DNA of 64,000 nucleotides, taken from assembly GCA_051001455.1 (NCBI GenBank), contig JBPCNH010000030.1, forward strand, positions 137,117 to 201,116, written 5' to 3'. Shown in pieces: positions 43,835 to 53,400 of this stretch. Under the pieces are notes generated by a model. The model had not been told where the DNA came from and ran no database searches. It worked only from the letters and a program-made list of their open reading frames with translations. Source of the DNA: JBPCNH01 sp051001455 (GTDB lineage Bacteria; Actinomycetota; CADDZG01; WHSQ01). Both the position numbers and the translations under genes were made by a program. Position 1 is the stretch's first letter. The number at the start of each line of letters is the position of its first letter.

Positions 43835-45283
43835 GTGCAGGGATCTGTATATACGCGCGCCGGGAACGAGATCAGCAACGACGAGGGCGGCGAGCGAGAT
43901 CCGGAACCGGTTGTCGAGATCGCCCCCCTGTGGGAGCAAGCCGCCGAGAAACTCCGAGCCAGGTTGTCCGAGGGCAGTTTCACGACCTGGTTCGGGAGAT
44001 GCCGAGCGGTAGGCCTCGACGGAGATTCATTCGTCCTAGCGGTTCCGAGTCACTTCACTAAGGAATGGATCGAGGGGCGTTACCTAGAGGACATCCACGC
44101 CGTGGTCGGAGAAGCAACCGGCAAGGCTCTCGCCATCGCCCTCGTCATCGATCCATCTCTGGCCGAGCAAGAGACGGAGGCCGAATCCTCAACGGCCCCC
44201 GCGGCCGCTCCTTCCTCACCGGTCTCCGGTCAGGGTGGCCACCACGAGGTCCCGCGCTTCCATCCCAAATACACCTTCGACTCTTTCGTCATCGGATCGT
44301 CCAATCGCTTCGCTCACGCAGCTTGCTTGGCCGTTGGCGAAGCGCCGGCGGAGTCTTACAACCCTCTGTTCATCTACGGCGAAGCGGGGCTCGGAAAGAC
44401 TCACCTCTTGCACGCCATCGGCCATTACGTTCGTCAGACATCTCCTGGCTCGGTCGTCCGTTATGTATCCACCGAGCAATTCACGAATGATTTCATCATC
44501 GCGGTCCAAAGCCGGTCCATCCCCGAGTTCCACCGTCGGTACCGGGTGGCCGATCTGTTGTTGATCGATGACATCCAATTCCTCGAAGGCAAGGAGCGAA
44601 CCCAAGAGGAGTTCTTCCACACCTTCAACGCCTTGCATCCAAAAAGTCAGGTCGTCATCACATCGGACCGGCCGCCAAAGAAGATCCAGACACTAGAAGA
44701 GCGGTTACGCACCCGGTTCGAGTGGGGCCTGATAACAGACATCCAGCCTCCCGATCTCGAGACCCGTCTCGCGATCTTGCAGAAGAAGGCGATGACAGAG
44801 CGCCTCGATGTTCCTGCTGAAGTCATGTCCTTCATCGCTTCTCGCATCCAGACGAACATCCGCGAGTTGGAAGGTGCTCTTATCCGCGTGGTGGCGTATT
44901 CGTCGCTCACCAGATCTGAGATCAGTCTCGAACTGGCGCAGAACGTGTTGCAATCCCTCTTACCGGACGGTCACGAAGCTCGGGTTACGGCAGATCTCGT
45001 TATCTCGGTAGCCGCCGATTACTTCGACGTGACCCCGGAAGAGATCTGTTCATCCAGCCGATCGCGTCCTCTCGTTACCGCACGCCAGATCGCCATGTAC
45101 ATCTGCCGTGAGCTCACGGATCTCTCGCTCCCGAACATCGGGAAGAAGTTCGGTGGCAGAGACCACTCCACAGTTATCTACGCCAACAATAAGATTCGGG
45201 AACTGATGCACGATCGTCAAAGTGCCTTTGACCAGGTCAAAGAGTTGACCACCCGGGTTCGCCAACAGGCTGCCCGTGGATAA
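43835..45283 (+). CDS. dnaA: chromosomal replication initiator DnaA
   Basis: A 482-residue DnaA. Domain I starts LWEQAAEKLRARLSEGSFTTW; domain II is a short acidic/Ala linker; AAA+ domain III has Walker A IYGEAGLGKTHLLHA, Walker B LLLIDDIQFLEGKE and sensor regions; domain IV ends with the DNA-binding signature GGRDHSTVIYANNKI. I start at GTG 43835, after AAGGGGGAG; the longer frame to 43748 runs through the palindrome and is not conserved. The stop overlaps a one-mismatch DnaA box. Confidence 0.96.
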   Translation: MQGSVYTRAGNEISNDEGGERDPEPVVEIAPLWEQAAEKLRARLSEGSFTTWFGRCRAVGLDGDSFVLAVPSHFTKEWIEGRYLEDIHAVVGEATGKALAIALVIDPSLAEQETEAESSTAPAAAPSSPVSGQGGHHEVPRFHPKYTFDSFVIGSSNRFAHAACLAVGEAPAESYNPLFIYGEAGLGKTHLLHAIGHYVRQTSPGSVVRYVSTEQFTNDFIIAVQSRSIPEFHRRYRVADLLLIDDIQFLEGKERTQEEFFHTFNALHPKSQVVITSDRPPKKIQTLEERLRTRFEWGLITDIQPPDLETRLAILQKKAMTERLDVPAEVMSFIASRIQTNIRELEGALIRVVAYSSLTRSEISLELAQNVLQSLLPDGHEARVTADLVISVAADYFDVTPEEICSSSRSRPLVTARQIAMYICRELTDLSLPNIGKKFGGRDHSTVIYANNKIRELMHDRQSAFDQVKELTTRVRQQAARG

Positions 45284-45574
45284 CGTCTTGAGCACCCTTG
45301 GGGAACGTGCAGAACCGAACGATGTGATTTATTTCGCGGCATCACTCGACAATCCTCCACCGAACAGCGCGCGCGTTTCCCCCAGCACCACACCGGCTCC
45401 TACCTGCGCTTTTGATGGTTATCCCCAGATTGAACAGGCCCTAGTACGAGTACCACTAGATATAGGTCTTTATAGAACCAGGAGCCTTAAACAGAAGAAC
45501 CTTCTTCAGAAGAACCCGTCACATCTACCACGTAAAGTTTGGGGCCGAAAGGCCGTACCGATCGGAGGCATGTC
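45284..45574. other. dnaA-dnaN intergenic region, second candidate oriC part and dnaN promoter
   Basis: A 291-bp non-coding gap, the usual oriC place in actinobacteria. One-mismatch DnaA boxes are CGTGGATAA (45275-45283, at the dnaA stop) and TTATCCCCA (45419-45427). The segment 45450-45480 is the most AT-rich (TAGATATAGG, TTTATAGAACC) and offers -10-like hexamers for dnaN. Box density is low compared with streptomycete or mycobacterial oriC. Confidence 0.55.
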
Positions 45575-46717
45575 ATGAAGTTTCGTTGCGAACGAGACGA
45601 CCTGCTCGAAGCTGTGCAATTCGCTTCCCGGGCGATCTCCAACCGGGCCACGTTGCCGGTGTTGTCTGGCCTAAAGATCGAAGCCACCGATCGTGGAACC
45701 GTGACACTGGCGGCCACCGATCTCGAGCTCACGATGGAGACTTCGTTCAAGGCTGGTATCGATGAACCCGGTCGAGCGATCGTTCCCGGCAGGCTGTTCG
45801 GCGAGATGTCTCGGAGTCTTGGAGCCGGACAGGTGTCGGTCGTGGCGGGTGAAGGCGAGGTTGAGATCGGTTCAGGACGCGGACAGTTCCGCGTTAAGTC
45901 TCTTGCCCCCGAGGATTACCCCGCGCTGCCTATCGAAGAGACGGGTACCGATGGAGATGTGGTTTCGATCGAGGTCGCCGCTCCGCTGCTGACCATCGCG
46001 CTGTCGCAGGTCGTGAGAGCCGCTTCCGGTGACGAGAGCCGTCAAGTATTGACCGGGGTTCTGTGGGAGGTTGAAGCCGGCTCGCTCACTCTGGCAGCTA
46101 CCGATTCTTATCGTTTGGCTGTACGCCAGCTGGACGTGACCGGTGGACCGGCCGAGTCCAAGCGGGTGGTCCTGCCTTCCCGCACCCTGTCGGAGCTAGT
46201 GCGGTCCCTACAGGGTGTCACCAATACCGTCAGGGTGACGATCAAAGAGAATCTCGTTGCTTTCGCCGTTTCACCGGACGCGGAAGCGACTTCAGGCGCC
46301 GGTGAGGCTGTGATCGGCTCTCGATTCATCGAAGGAGAGTTTCCTAACTACAAGCAGCTGCTACCCCAAGGCTACGTGAACGCACTGACCGTAGATAGGG
46401 AGCTTTTGCTCGAGGTCACCAAACGCGTCGGCTTATTAGCGCAGAACAATTTGCCGGTGAAACTCAGCTTGGGCAACGAGCTCGAAGTCTCGGCACACAC
46501 ACCCGATGTCGGTGAGGGGCAAGAGATCATCGACGCGGAGTATGAGGGCGAGCCGTTCGTGATCGCGTTCAATCCCAATTTCCTCCATGACGGAGCGTCC
46601 GTGGTTCAGTCGGATCGGATCGTTCTTGAAGTCGGTGACGGGTTGAAACCGGCCATCTTGCGTGGCGAGAACGAAACCGATTTCACTTATCTCTTGATGC
46701 CGGTTCGGCTCTCGTAA
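45575..46717 (+). CDS. dnaN: DNA polymerase III beta sliding clamp
   Basis: A 380-residue clamp of three similar domains: MKFRCERDDLLEAVQFASRA, then RATLPVLSGLKIEATDRG, QVVRAASGDESRQVLTGVLW, and a final NETDFTYLLMPVRLS. It tethers polymerase to DNA. The start ATG 45575 has GGAGG 6 nt upstream. First of a dnaN-recF-dciA operon. Confidence 0.97.
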   Translation: MKFRCERDDLLEAVQFASRAISNRATLPVLSGLKIEATDRGTVTLAATDLELTMETSFKAGIDEPGRAIVPGRLFGEMSRSLGAGQVSVVAGEGEVEIGSGRGQFRVKSLAPEDYPALPIEETGTDGDVVSIEVAAPLLTIALSQVVRAASGDESRQVLTGVLWEVEAGSLTLAATDSYRLAVRQLDVTGGPAESKRVVLPSRTLSELVRSLQGVTNTVRVTIKENLVAFAVSPDAEATSGAGEAVIGSRFIEGEFPNYKQLLPQGYVNALTVDRELLLEVTKRVGLLAQNNLPVKLSLGNELEVSAHTPDVGEGQEIIDAEYEGEPFVIAFNPNFLHDGASVVQSDRIVLEVGDGLKPAILRGENETDFTYLLMPVRLS

Positions 46718-46720
46718 GAG

Positions 46721-47884
46721 GTGCAGGTCAACGACCTCGTCTTAGAGACGTTCCGTAATTACGAGCGCCAAGAGATCGAGTTCGCTGAAGGCCTGAACCT
46801 CGTGGTGGGCCGCAACGCTCAGGGCAAGACGAACCTTCTCGAGGGGGTTTATTGCCTAAGTGGACTGGGATCGCCACGGGGGCCCGATGGAACCCTCATC
46901 AAGGAAGGATCGGACGGGGCTTTCCTGCACGCACGAGTGACCAGGGGTGACCGTCCGATCGAGATCGACATGGAGCTTCGGCCCAAGCGAGCTTTGCGAC
47001 TGTTGATCAACAAGAACGCCGTACAACGCTCCAAGGCGCTGGGCCGGTTGCCGGTCACAGTGTTCTTCGGACCCGACGAGCTGTCTCTCGTGAAAGGTTC
47101 TCCTGATGGACGCCGTAGGTTTCTCGACGATCTTGTTGTGAAACTGCGACCTTCACAAGATTCGTTGCGCCGCGAGTGGGAGAAGGTTCTGAAACAGCGC
47201 AACGCCTTGTTGCGGTCATTGCCGAAGCCCGACCCTCCTGCATCCATGGTCGGATCCCTGGAGGTTTGGAACGAAGCTTTCTTCGTGGCCGGCGCGGCTG
47301 TTGCGGCAGCCCGCTTGAAAGCGTTGGCTCGTCTCATCCCCTTCGCCGACCGGCGCTACAAAGAAGTGGCGGGAGCCGGCTTGTTGAAGCTGTCCTACGT
47401 GAGCTCGTGGATCCCCGAGGATGTGTCCACAGCGGCGCTGGCAGCCCCTGACGAGATCGACGAAGCGGTTCTGAGCGCGGCCTTGCGCGCGCGGGTGAAT
47501 CAGCTGCGGACTGCGGAGCTCGAGCGGCGGGTCTCCCTGACCGGACCCGGTCGGGACGACGTGCTGGTCTTATTGCGCTCCGGCGAGGGCCCCCTTCTCG
47601 ATGCTCGGACCTTCGCCTCGCAAGGAGATCAGCGAACGGCGGCCCTGGCTTTGAAGCTTGGAGAGCACGACCTGTTGACGGAAGCACTTCTTGAAAGTCC
47701 GATCTTGCTCCTGGACGACGTTTTCTCCGAGCTCGACCCGCGCCGCCGGGAGTGGTTGCGGGACGCGGTACGGGGAGTGGGGCAGACGATCCTTTCTTCA
47801 GCCGAGGTCGATTCTTGGGCCTCGGTCCATGCGGAGCGGACGTTCCACGTAAGCGCCGGACGAGCGACCACGGCAGGTTCCTAG
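46721..47884 (+). CDS. recF: DNA replication and repair protein RecF
   Basis: A 387-residue SMC-like ATPase. Walker A VVGRNAQGKTNLLEGVYCLS, the RecF patterns FFGPDELSLVKGSPDGRRRF, signature FASQGDQRTAALALKLGE and Walker B PILLLDDVFSELDPRRREWL. It loads RecA on gapped DNA. GTG start 46721, 3 bp after dnaN. Confidence 0.96.
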   Translation: MQVNDLVLETFRNYERQEIEFAEGLNLVVGRNAQGKTNLLEGVYCLSGLGSPRGPDGTLIKEGSDGAFLHARVTRGDRPIEIDMELRPKRALRLLINKNAVQRSKALGRLPVTVFFGPDELSLVKGSPDGRRRFLDDLVVKLRPSQDSLRREWEKVLKQRNALLRSLPKPDPPASMVGSLEVWNEAFFVAGAAVAAARLKALARLIPFADRRYKEVAGAGLLKLSYVSSWIPEDVSTAALAAPDEIDEAVLSAALRARVNQLRTAELERRVSLTGPGRDDVLVLLRSGEGPLLDARTFASQGDQRTAALALKLGEHDLLTEALLESPILLLDDVFSELDPRRREWLRDAVRGVGQTILSSAEVDSWASVHAERTFHVSAGRATTAGS

Positions 47885-48340
47885 ATGAAAGGCCGCCGTC
47901 ATGAGCCCGAATCATTGAAGAATCTGCTGCCGGGGGTGGGCCGCAAGCTGGGATTGGACGCGGCCGTCGAAACCGGGCTCGTGTGGCAGAAGTGGCCCGA
48001 GATCGTGGGCGAGGCGGTGGCTGCTCATGCCGAGCCGACGTCGCTGCGTAACGGCGTGCTGAAGGTTCGGACCGACTCCCCGACCTGGGCTACCGAGATC
48101 GGATACCTCGGACGGCAGATAGCGTTGAAGGCGAACGAGGTGGCCGGTTGCCGGCTCGTGACGGAGGTCCGGGTCTGGACCGGCCCCGGTAAACCGAAGG
48201 CAGAGCGCCGAACGGCGCATGTTGACGTTCAGGAAGGCCGTCCCGACCAGACTTCGCGGACCGTGGAGGCGCCGGATCCGCTGAGTGCTTTGGCCGCCGC
48301 GCGGGCCGCCTGGAAGAGGCGTTTCGGGCGCGGTTCGTGA
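47885..48340 (+). CDS. dciA: DciA-like protein (DUF721)
   Basis: A 151-residue protein with the DUF721 domain (about 25-95): LVWQKWPEIVGEAVAAHAEP, GVLKVRTDSPTWATEIGYL. This is the Rv0004 position between recF and gyrB. DciA helps load the replicative helicase DnaB in bacteria that lack DnaC. The C-terminal third is polar and ends with a basic AWKRRFGRG. ATG directly follows the recF stop. Confidence 0.85.
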   Translation: MKGRRHEPESLKNLLPGVGRKLGLDAAVETGLVWQKWPEIVGEAVAAHAEPTSLRNGVLKVRTDSPTWATEIGYLGRQIALKANEVAGCRLVTEVRVWTGPGKPKAERRTAHVDVQEGRPDQTSRTVEAPDPLSALAAARAAWKRRFGRGS

Positions 48341-48371
48341 GCCGCCGCCTCCGCTTAAATGGGCAGGTAGA

Positions 48372-48427
48372 TGCTATTATTTGTGGGGATGGCTCCTAGC
48401 TGTTCGGCCCCTTTCTGGAGCCTTTTT
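48372..48427 (+). promoter_or_regulatory. gyrB promoter followed by an intrinsic terminator (possible attenuator)
   Basis: An extended -10 (TGCTATTAT, 48372-48380) has a weak -35-like CTTAAA about 17 nt upstream. It is followed at 48391-48427 by GGCTCC/GGAGCC and a run of five T, an intrinsic terminator. Transcripts starting near 48387 would meet the terminator within 40 nt, before gyrB (48501). It may end the dnaN-recF-dciA transcript, act as an attenuator, or both. Confidence 0.5.
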
Positions 48428-48511
48428 CGCACCGGCCAGACGGCCTCCGGGAGACCTTTAAGAGCACCGCTTACTCCGCCAGCGCGACCTGTAGGGAGAT
48501 ATGACCGCTAA
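48389..48511 (+). CDS. possible 40-residue leader peptide ahead of gyrB
   Basis: ATG 48389 is at or within a few bases of the start expected from the -10 box, so it could be translated from a leaderless mRNA. The frame covers the terminator hairpin and stops at TAA 48509-48511, overlapping the gyrB start by 11 nt. No family is recognised (MAPSCSAPFWSLFRTGQTAS at its start). Ribosomes on it would stop the hairpin from forming and could feed into gyrB. Inference only. Confidence 0.25.
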   Translation: MAPSCSAPFWSLFRTGQTASGRPLRAPLTPPARPVGRYDR

Positions 48512-50444
48512 ACGAACCGTGCCCGCCACCAAGACCGATCCCAGCAAGTACACCGCCGAGCAGATCACGGTCCTCGAGGGTCTCGACCCCGTTCGCAAGC
48601 GACCCGGTATGTACATCGGGTCCACCGGTCTGCGCGGCCTCCACCACTTGGTCTATGAGGTCGTGGACAACGCGGTCGACGAGGCGATGGCCGGACACTG
48701 TGACCGCATCGTGGTCGATCTGTTGGCGGACGGTGGATGCAGGGTCTCGGACAACGGCCGAGGGATCCCTGTGGACAACGTCAAGGGGACCAGGAAGGCG
48801 GCGGTGGAGGTCGTACTGACGACCCTGCATGCGGGTGGAAAGTTCAACCAGGAAGGCGGCGGGTACCAGGTTTCCGGCGGACTCCACGGGGTCGGCGTGT
48901 CGGTGGTCAACGCTCTCTCCAGCCGCCTCGAGGTCGACGTCGTCCGGGACGGCAAGCTCTGGCATCAAGAGTACGTACGGGGCAAGCCTCAGGGCAAGCT
49001 GAAGGCGATCAAGCCGGCGAAGCGCACCGGCACCACCGTGACGTTCTGGCCCGACGACACCATCTTCAGCGAAGGGGTCGAGTTCAAGTACGACACGTTG
49101 GTTCAACGCATGCGCGAGATGGCGTTCTTGAATAAGGGCCTCGAGATCAGACTGGTTGATCATCGCGAGCAGGACGTCGAAGACACCTTCAAATACAACG
49201 GCGGGATCATCGACTTCGTGAAGCATCTGAACTCGAGCCGCGATGCGGCGAACAAGCGGGTCGTGTACTTCGAGGCCAAAGCCGAGACGCACGAGGTCGA
49301 GATAGCGATGCAGTGGACGACCACCTTCACCGAATCCGTCTACACCTTCGCCAACAACATCAACACCCATGAAGGTGGGATGCACGAAGAGGGATTCCGC
49401 CGCTCTCTGACGCGGGTCATCACCTCCTATGCCAAGAGCAAGGGCCTCTTGAAAGAGAAGGATGATCCGCTGGTGGGCGAGGACTGCCGCGAGGGCCTGA
49501 CTGCGATCGTTTCGGTTCGTCTGCGAGAGCCTCAGTTCGAAGGACAGACGAAGACCAAGCTCGGCAACACCGAGATCCGTTCTTTCGTCGAGACTTCGAT
49601 GAACCAGAAGTTCGCAGAGTTTCTAGAAGAGCACCCCTCTGAAGCGCGCCAGATCTGTACCAAGGCCGTGGCTGCGCAGCGCGCTCGCATCGAGGCGCGC
49701 AAGGCGCGTGATGTAGTTCGCAGGAAATCTCTTCTGGAGTCCTCGAGCCTTCCGGGCAAGCTCGCCGACTGCCAGACCCGGGATCCTCATGAGGCTGAGC
49801 TATTCATCGTCGAGGGTGACTCTGCCGGCGGTAGTGCCAAGCAAGCGCGCGCTCGAGAATTTCAGGCGATCCTCCCCTTGCGCGGCAAGATCCTCAATGT
49901 CGAACGTGCCCGCTTGGGCAAGATCCTAGAGAACAAAGAGATCCAGAACATCATCACTGCGATCGGTACCGGTATCGGAGAAGATTTCGACATCGATCGG
50001 TGCCGCTATCACAAGATCGTTTCGATGGCCGACGCGGATGTCGATGGATCGCATATCAAGACGCTCCTGTTGACCTTCTTGTTCCGCTACATGCCCGCTC
50101 TCATCGAGCACGGGTTCGTGTATGTAGCCGCTCCTCCGCTTTATCGGGTGCCTTACAAGGGCAAGGTTCATTACTTCCGTGGCGAGCATGAGCTCGATGT
50201 CTTCAAGGCCGCCAACTCCGGCGGGAAGATAGAGGCCTCTCGGTTCAAGGGCCTCGGCGAGATGAACCCGTCGGAGTTGTGGGAGACGACCCTCGATCCG
50301 GACAACAGGGTTCTTCTCAAGGTGACCATGGAGGACGCGGCCCTCACGGACGAGATCTTCAGCACTCTCATGGGCGAAGACGTCGACGCCCGTAAGGGAT
50401 TCATCCAGCGGAATGCCAAAGACGTGCGATTCCTAGACATCTAG
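48501..50444 (+). CDS. gyrB: DNA gyrase subunit B
   Basis: A 647-residue GyrB. GHKL ATPase: YIGSTGLRGLHHLVYEVVDN, DNGRGIPVDNVKG, GGLHGVGVSVVNALS. Transducer: KIKP-like GAKAK replaced by KTKLGNTEI. TOPRIM: LFIVEGDSAGGSAKQARARE and MADADVDGSHIKTLLLTFL. The C-terminus has RFKGLGEMNPSELWETT. It supplies ATP hydrolysis for negative supercoiling. GTAGGGAGA precedes the ATG. It lies 12 bp upstream of gyrA, in one operon. Confidence 0.97.
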   Translation: MTAKRTVPATKTDPSKYTAEQITVLEGLDPVRKRPGMYIGSTGLRGLHHLVYEVVDNAVDEAMAGHCDRIVVDLLADGGCRVSDNGRGIPVDNVKGTRKAAVEVVLTTLHAGGKFNQEGGGYQVSGGLHGVGVSVVNALSSRLEVDVVRDGKLWHQEYVRGKPQGKLKAIKPAKRTGTTVTFWPDDTIFSEGVEFKYDTLVQRMREMAFLNKGLEIRLVDHREQDVEDTFKYNGGIIDFVKHLNSSRDAANKRVVYFEAKAETHEVEIAMQWTTTFTESVYTFANNINTHEGGMHEEGFRRSLTRVITSYAKSKGLLKEKDDPLVGEDCREGLTAIVSVRLREPQFEGQTKTKLGNTEIRSFVETSMNQKFAEFLEEHPSEARQICTKAVAAQRARIEARKARDVVRRKSLLESSSLPGKLADCQTRDPHEAELFIVEGDSAGGSAKQARAREFQAILPLRGKILNVERARLGKILENKEIQNIITAIGTGIGEDFDIDRCRYHKIVSMADADVDGSHIKTLLLTFLFRYMPALIEHGFVYVAAPPLYRVPYKGKVHYFRGEHELDVFKAANSGGKIEASRFKGLGEMNPSELWETTLDPDNRVLLKVTMEDAALTDEIFSTLMGEDVDARKGFIQRNAKDVRFLDI

Positions 50445-50456
50445 AGGTGACCGTCA

Positions 50457-53400
50457 ATGACTCCTAACAACGAGCCATTCCAGAACCGCCTGCCCGAAGA
50501 CGCGGGCGGTCATGTCGATCAGGTCCATATCGAAGACGAGGTGCAGCAGTCTTTCCTCGAGTACGCGATGTCGGTCATCGTCAGTCGCGCGCTGCCGGAT
50601 GTGCGCGATGGGCTGAAGCCGGTGCATCGCCGCATCTTGTTCTCCGCCCTCGAAGCAGGGCTTCGTCCAGACCGTCCGTTCCGTAAGTGTGCCGCCCTCG
50701 TGGGTGACGTGATGAAGAAGTACCACCCCCACGGCGACCAAGCGATCTATGACGCGATGGCACGCCTGGCGCAGGACTTTTCAACGCGCTACCTATTGAT
50801 CGACGGCCAAGGAAACTTCGGATCGATCGACGGCGACGCACCAGCCGCCATGAGGTACTGCGTAGCTGGCGAAGTACGGGTTCGGATGCCGGGAGGCTCT
50901 CCTCGGATCGAGAACGTCGCCAACCTGATGGAGGATTCCGAAGCTGACGTCGACCTCAAGGTGGTCGGGAGAAAAGGCGATCCCGTTCCGGCTTCGAAGG
51001 TTTTCAACTCGGGCTGGCAGCCAACGATTCGGATCCGCACCTCTGAGGGATACGAGGTGGCCGGGACGCACAACCATCCCGTTCTCTGCCTGGTCCCCGT
51101 TGCCGGCGTTCCGATGCTGCAATGGCAGCTCCTTTCCGAGGTGCAAGAGGGCACCTATGTCGCCATGCTGCGCACGCCTCACGAGGAGTGTGGCGAGCTC
51201 ACGTCATCTGAAAGCGATACGGCGCTGCTACTCGGGGCCTGGATCTCTGAAGGGTTCTGTTCCGAAAAGCGAGCCGGCTTCAACAATCTCGATAAGCAGT
51301 TCTTCGATGCGGTTCTCGAGGCTTACGACTCAGTCGTCGGTGGGCCTCGCTACGTATATAGCCGCACGGTCCGCTCGGGTCGTCTTCTTCACGAGTTGGA
51401 CGTTCAGCAAGTCGGGTACGTCCAGCGGAGCGTCCTCGCCTCTCTTCTTCGCAGTCGTAGCGAAGATAGCTTCATCCCGGACATCATCTGGAATGGTTCT
51501 CCTGCCATGAAGAGGGTGTTTCTTCAAGCGATGTTCGAGGGCGACGGCTCGTCTTTATTGCTCGGGCGTAACACGATCCAGGTCTCGTACTCGACCCGCA
51601 GTTTCGGCCTCGCTCAAGAGGTCCAAGAGCTTCTGTTGGAGTTCGGTGTCATTAGCCGTCAATGCGTATCGACCCGGGGCGAGATCAAAGTGGTCATCAC
51701 CGACCGGCGTGACGCCAGGCTCTTCGCTCAGAGGGTTGGGTTCTGGGGCCGCAAGCAGGAGAAGCTGGTCGCCGATCTGGCAACCATCCCCCTCACGAGC
51801 TCTGCTATGTCGAGTGATCACGTGCCGTACATCGCTTCGTACATCCGCTCTGAACCAAACACGCCAAAGAATCGCGAGTGGTTGGTCAAACACAACATCG
51901 ATCCGATCGAGCGCTGGGAACGGGATGGGCAGGGAATCCTTGAGAAACTTCCTGCCGAGGCTCGTCTGGTGGTGGAGCCTCTCGTCGACGGACGCTACTA
52001 CTTCGCCAAGGTTGCTTCCGTAGAGGACTCGGGTCTGCAAGAGGTTTACTCCCTGCGGATCGACTCAGACGATCACGCGTTTATCACTAATGGGTTCGTC
52101 AGCCACAACACGGAAGCGCGCTTGTCGAAGTTGTCTATGGAGATGCTGCGCGACATCGACGAGGAAACCGTTGACTTCGGTCCCAACTACGACGGTTACG
52201 AGATGCAGCCTTTGGTGTTGCCGGCGCGCTTTCCGAACCTGCTGGTCAATGGCTCGAGCGGGATCGCCGTGGGCATGGCAACCAACATCCCTCCTCACAA
52301 CCTCAACGAGGTCGTGGATGCCGTGTTGGCGGTTCTGGCCAACCCCGACATCATCAACGACAAGGAAGAGATGCTCAAAGTCGTCATGTCCCACATCAAA
52401 GGACCGGACTTCCCGACCGGGGCTCTGATCCTCGGGACGCAGGGGATCCGGGACGCTTACACGGCGGGCCGTGGTTCGGTGAAGATGCGGTCGGTCTGTG
52501 AGATCGAGGAGGGCCCGAAAGGCAATCCCCGGATCGTCGTCACCGAGATCCCTTATCAAGTCAACAAGGCACGTTTGCAGGAGAAGATCGCCGAGGTCGC
52601 TTCCGCTAAGGACAACCGGCTTGAAGGGATAGCGGATATCCGCGACGAGTCGTCCGACCGGGGCGGTATGCGCGTGGTCATCGATCTGAAGAGGAGCGCG
52701 GTTCCACAGGTCGTTCTCAACTCCCTCTACAAGCGGACGCAACTGCAGGACAGTTTCGGCATGAACATGCTGGCTCTCGTCGATGGCGTTCCGCGCACCT
52801 TGAACCTCGCCGAGATCATCGAGGCGTACATCAACCACCAGATCGAGGTGATCGGACGCCGTACGAAGTTCCGTCTGCGCAAGGCGAAGGAGCGAGCTCA
52901 CATCCTCGAGGGGCTGATCATCGCCCTCGACAACATCGATGAGATCGTCGCACTCATCAGGGCGGCCTCCGATACCGAGGAGGCGCGCCACGGACTGATC
53001 GAGCGGTTCTCGTTGTCCGAGATCCAGGCTCAACACATCCTCGACATGCCTTTGAAGCGGCTGACGGGGCTCGAGCAGGACAAGATCCGCGAGGAGTACG
53101 AGGCGCTTCAGAAGACCATCGCAGGGCTTCAGTCGATCCTCGACGACCCGACCAAAGTGCTGAAGATAATCGGAGACGAGCTCACCGAGGTGAGAGAGCG
53201 GTTCGGGGACGCGCGGAGGTCGCGCATCGTTCCGGACGAGGGCGACTTCGATATCGAGGATCTGATCGCGGACGAGGACCTCGTCGTCTCCATCACGCGC
53301 GACTCGTACATCAAGAGCGTTCCTTCCGATACTTACCGCAAGCAAGGTCGCGGCGGTCGCGGCGTCAAGGGTTCGACGCTCAAAGAGGGTGACATCATCG

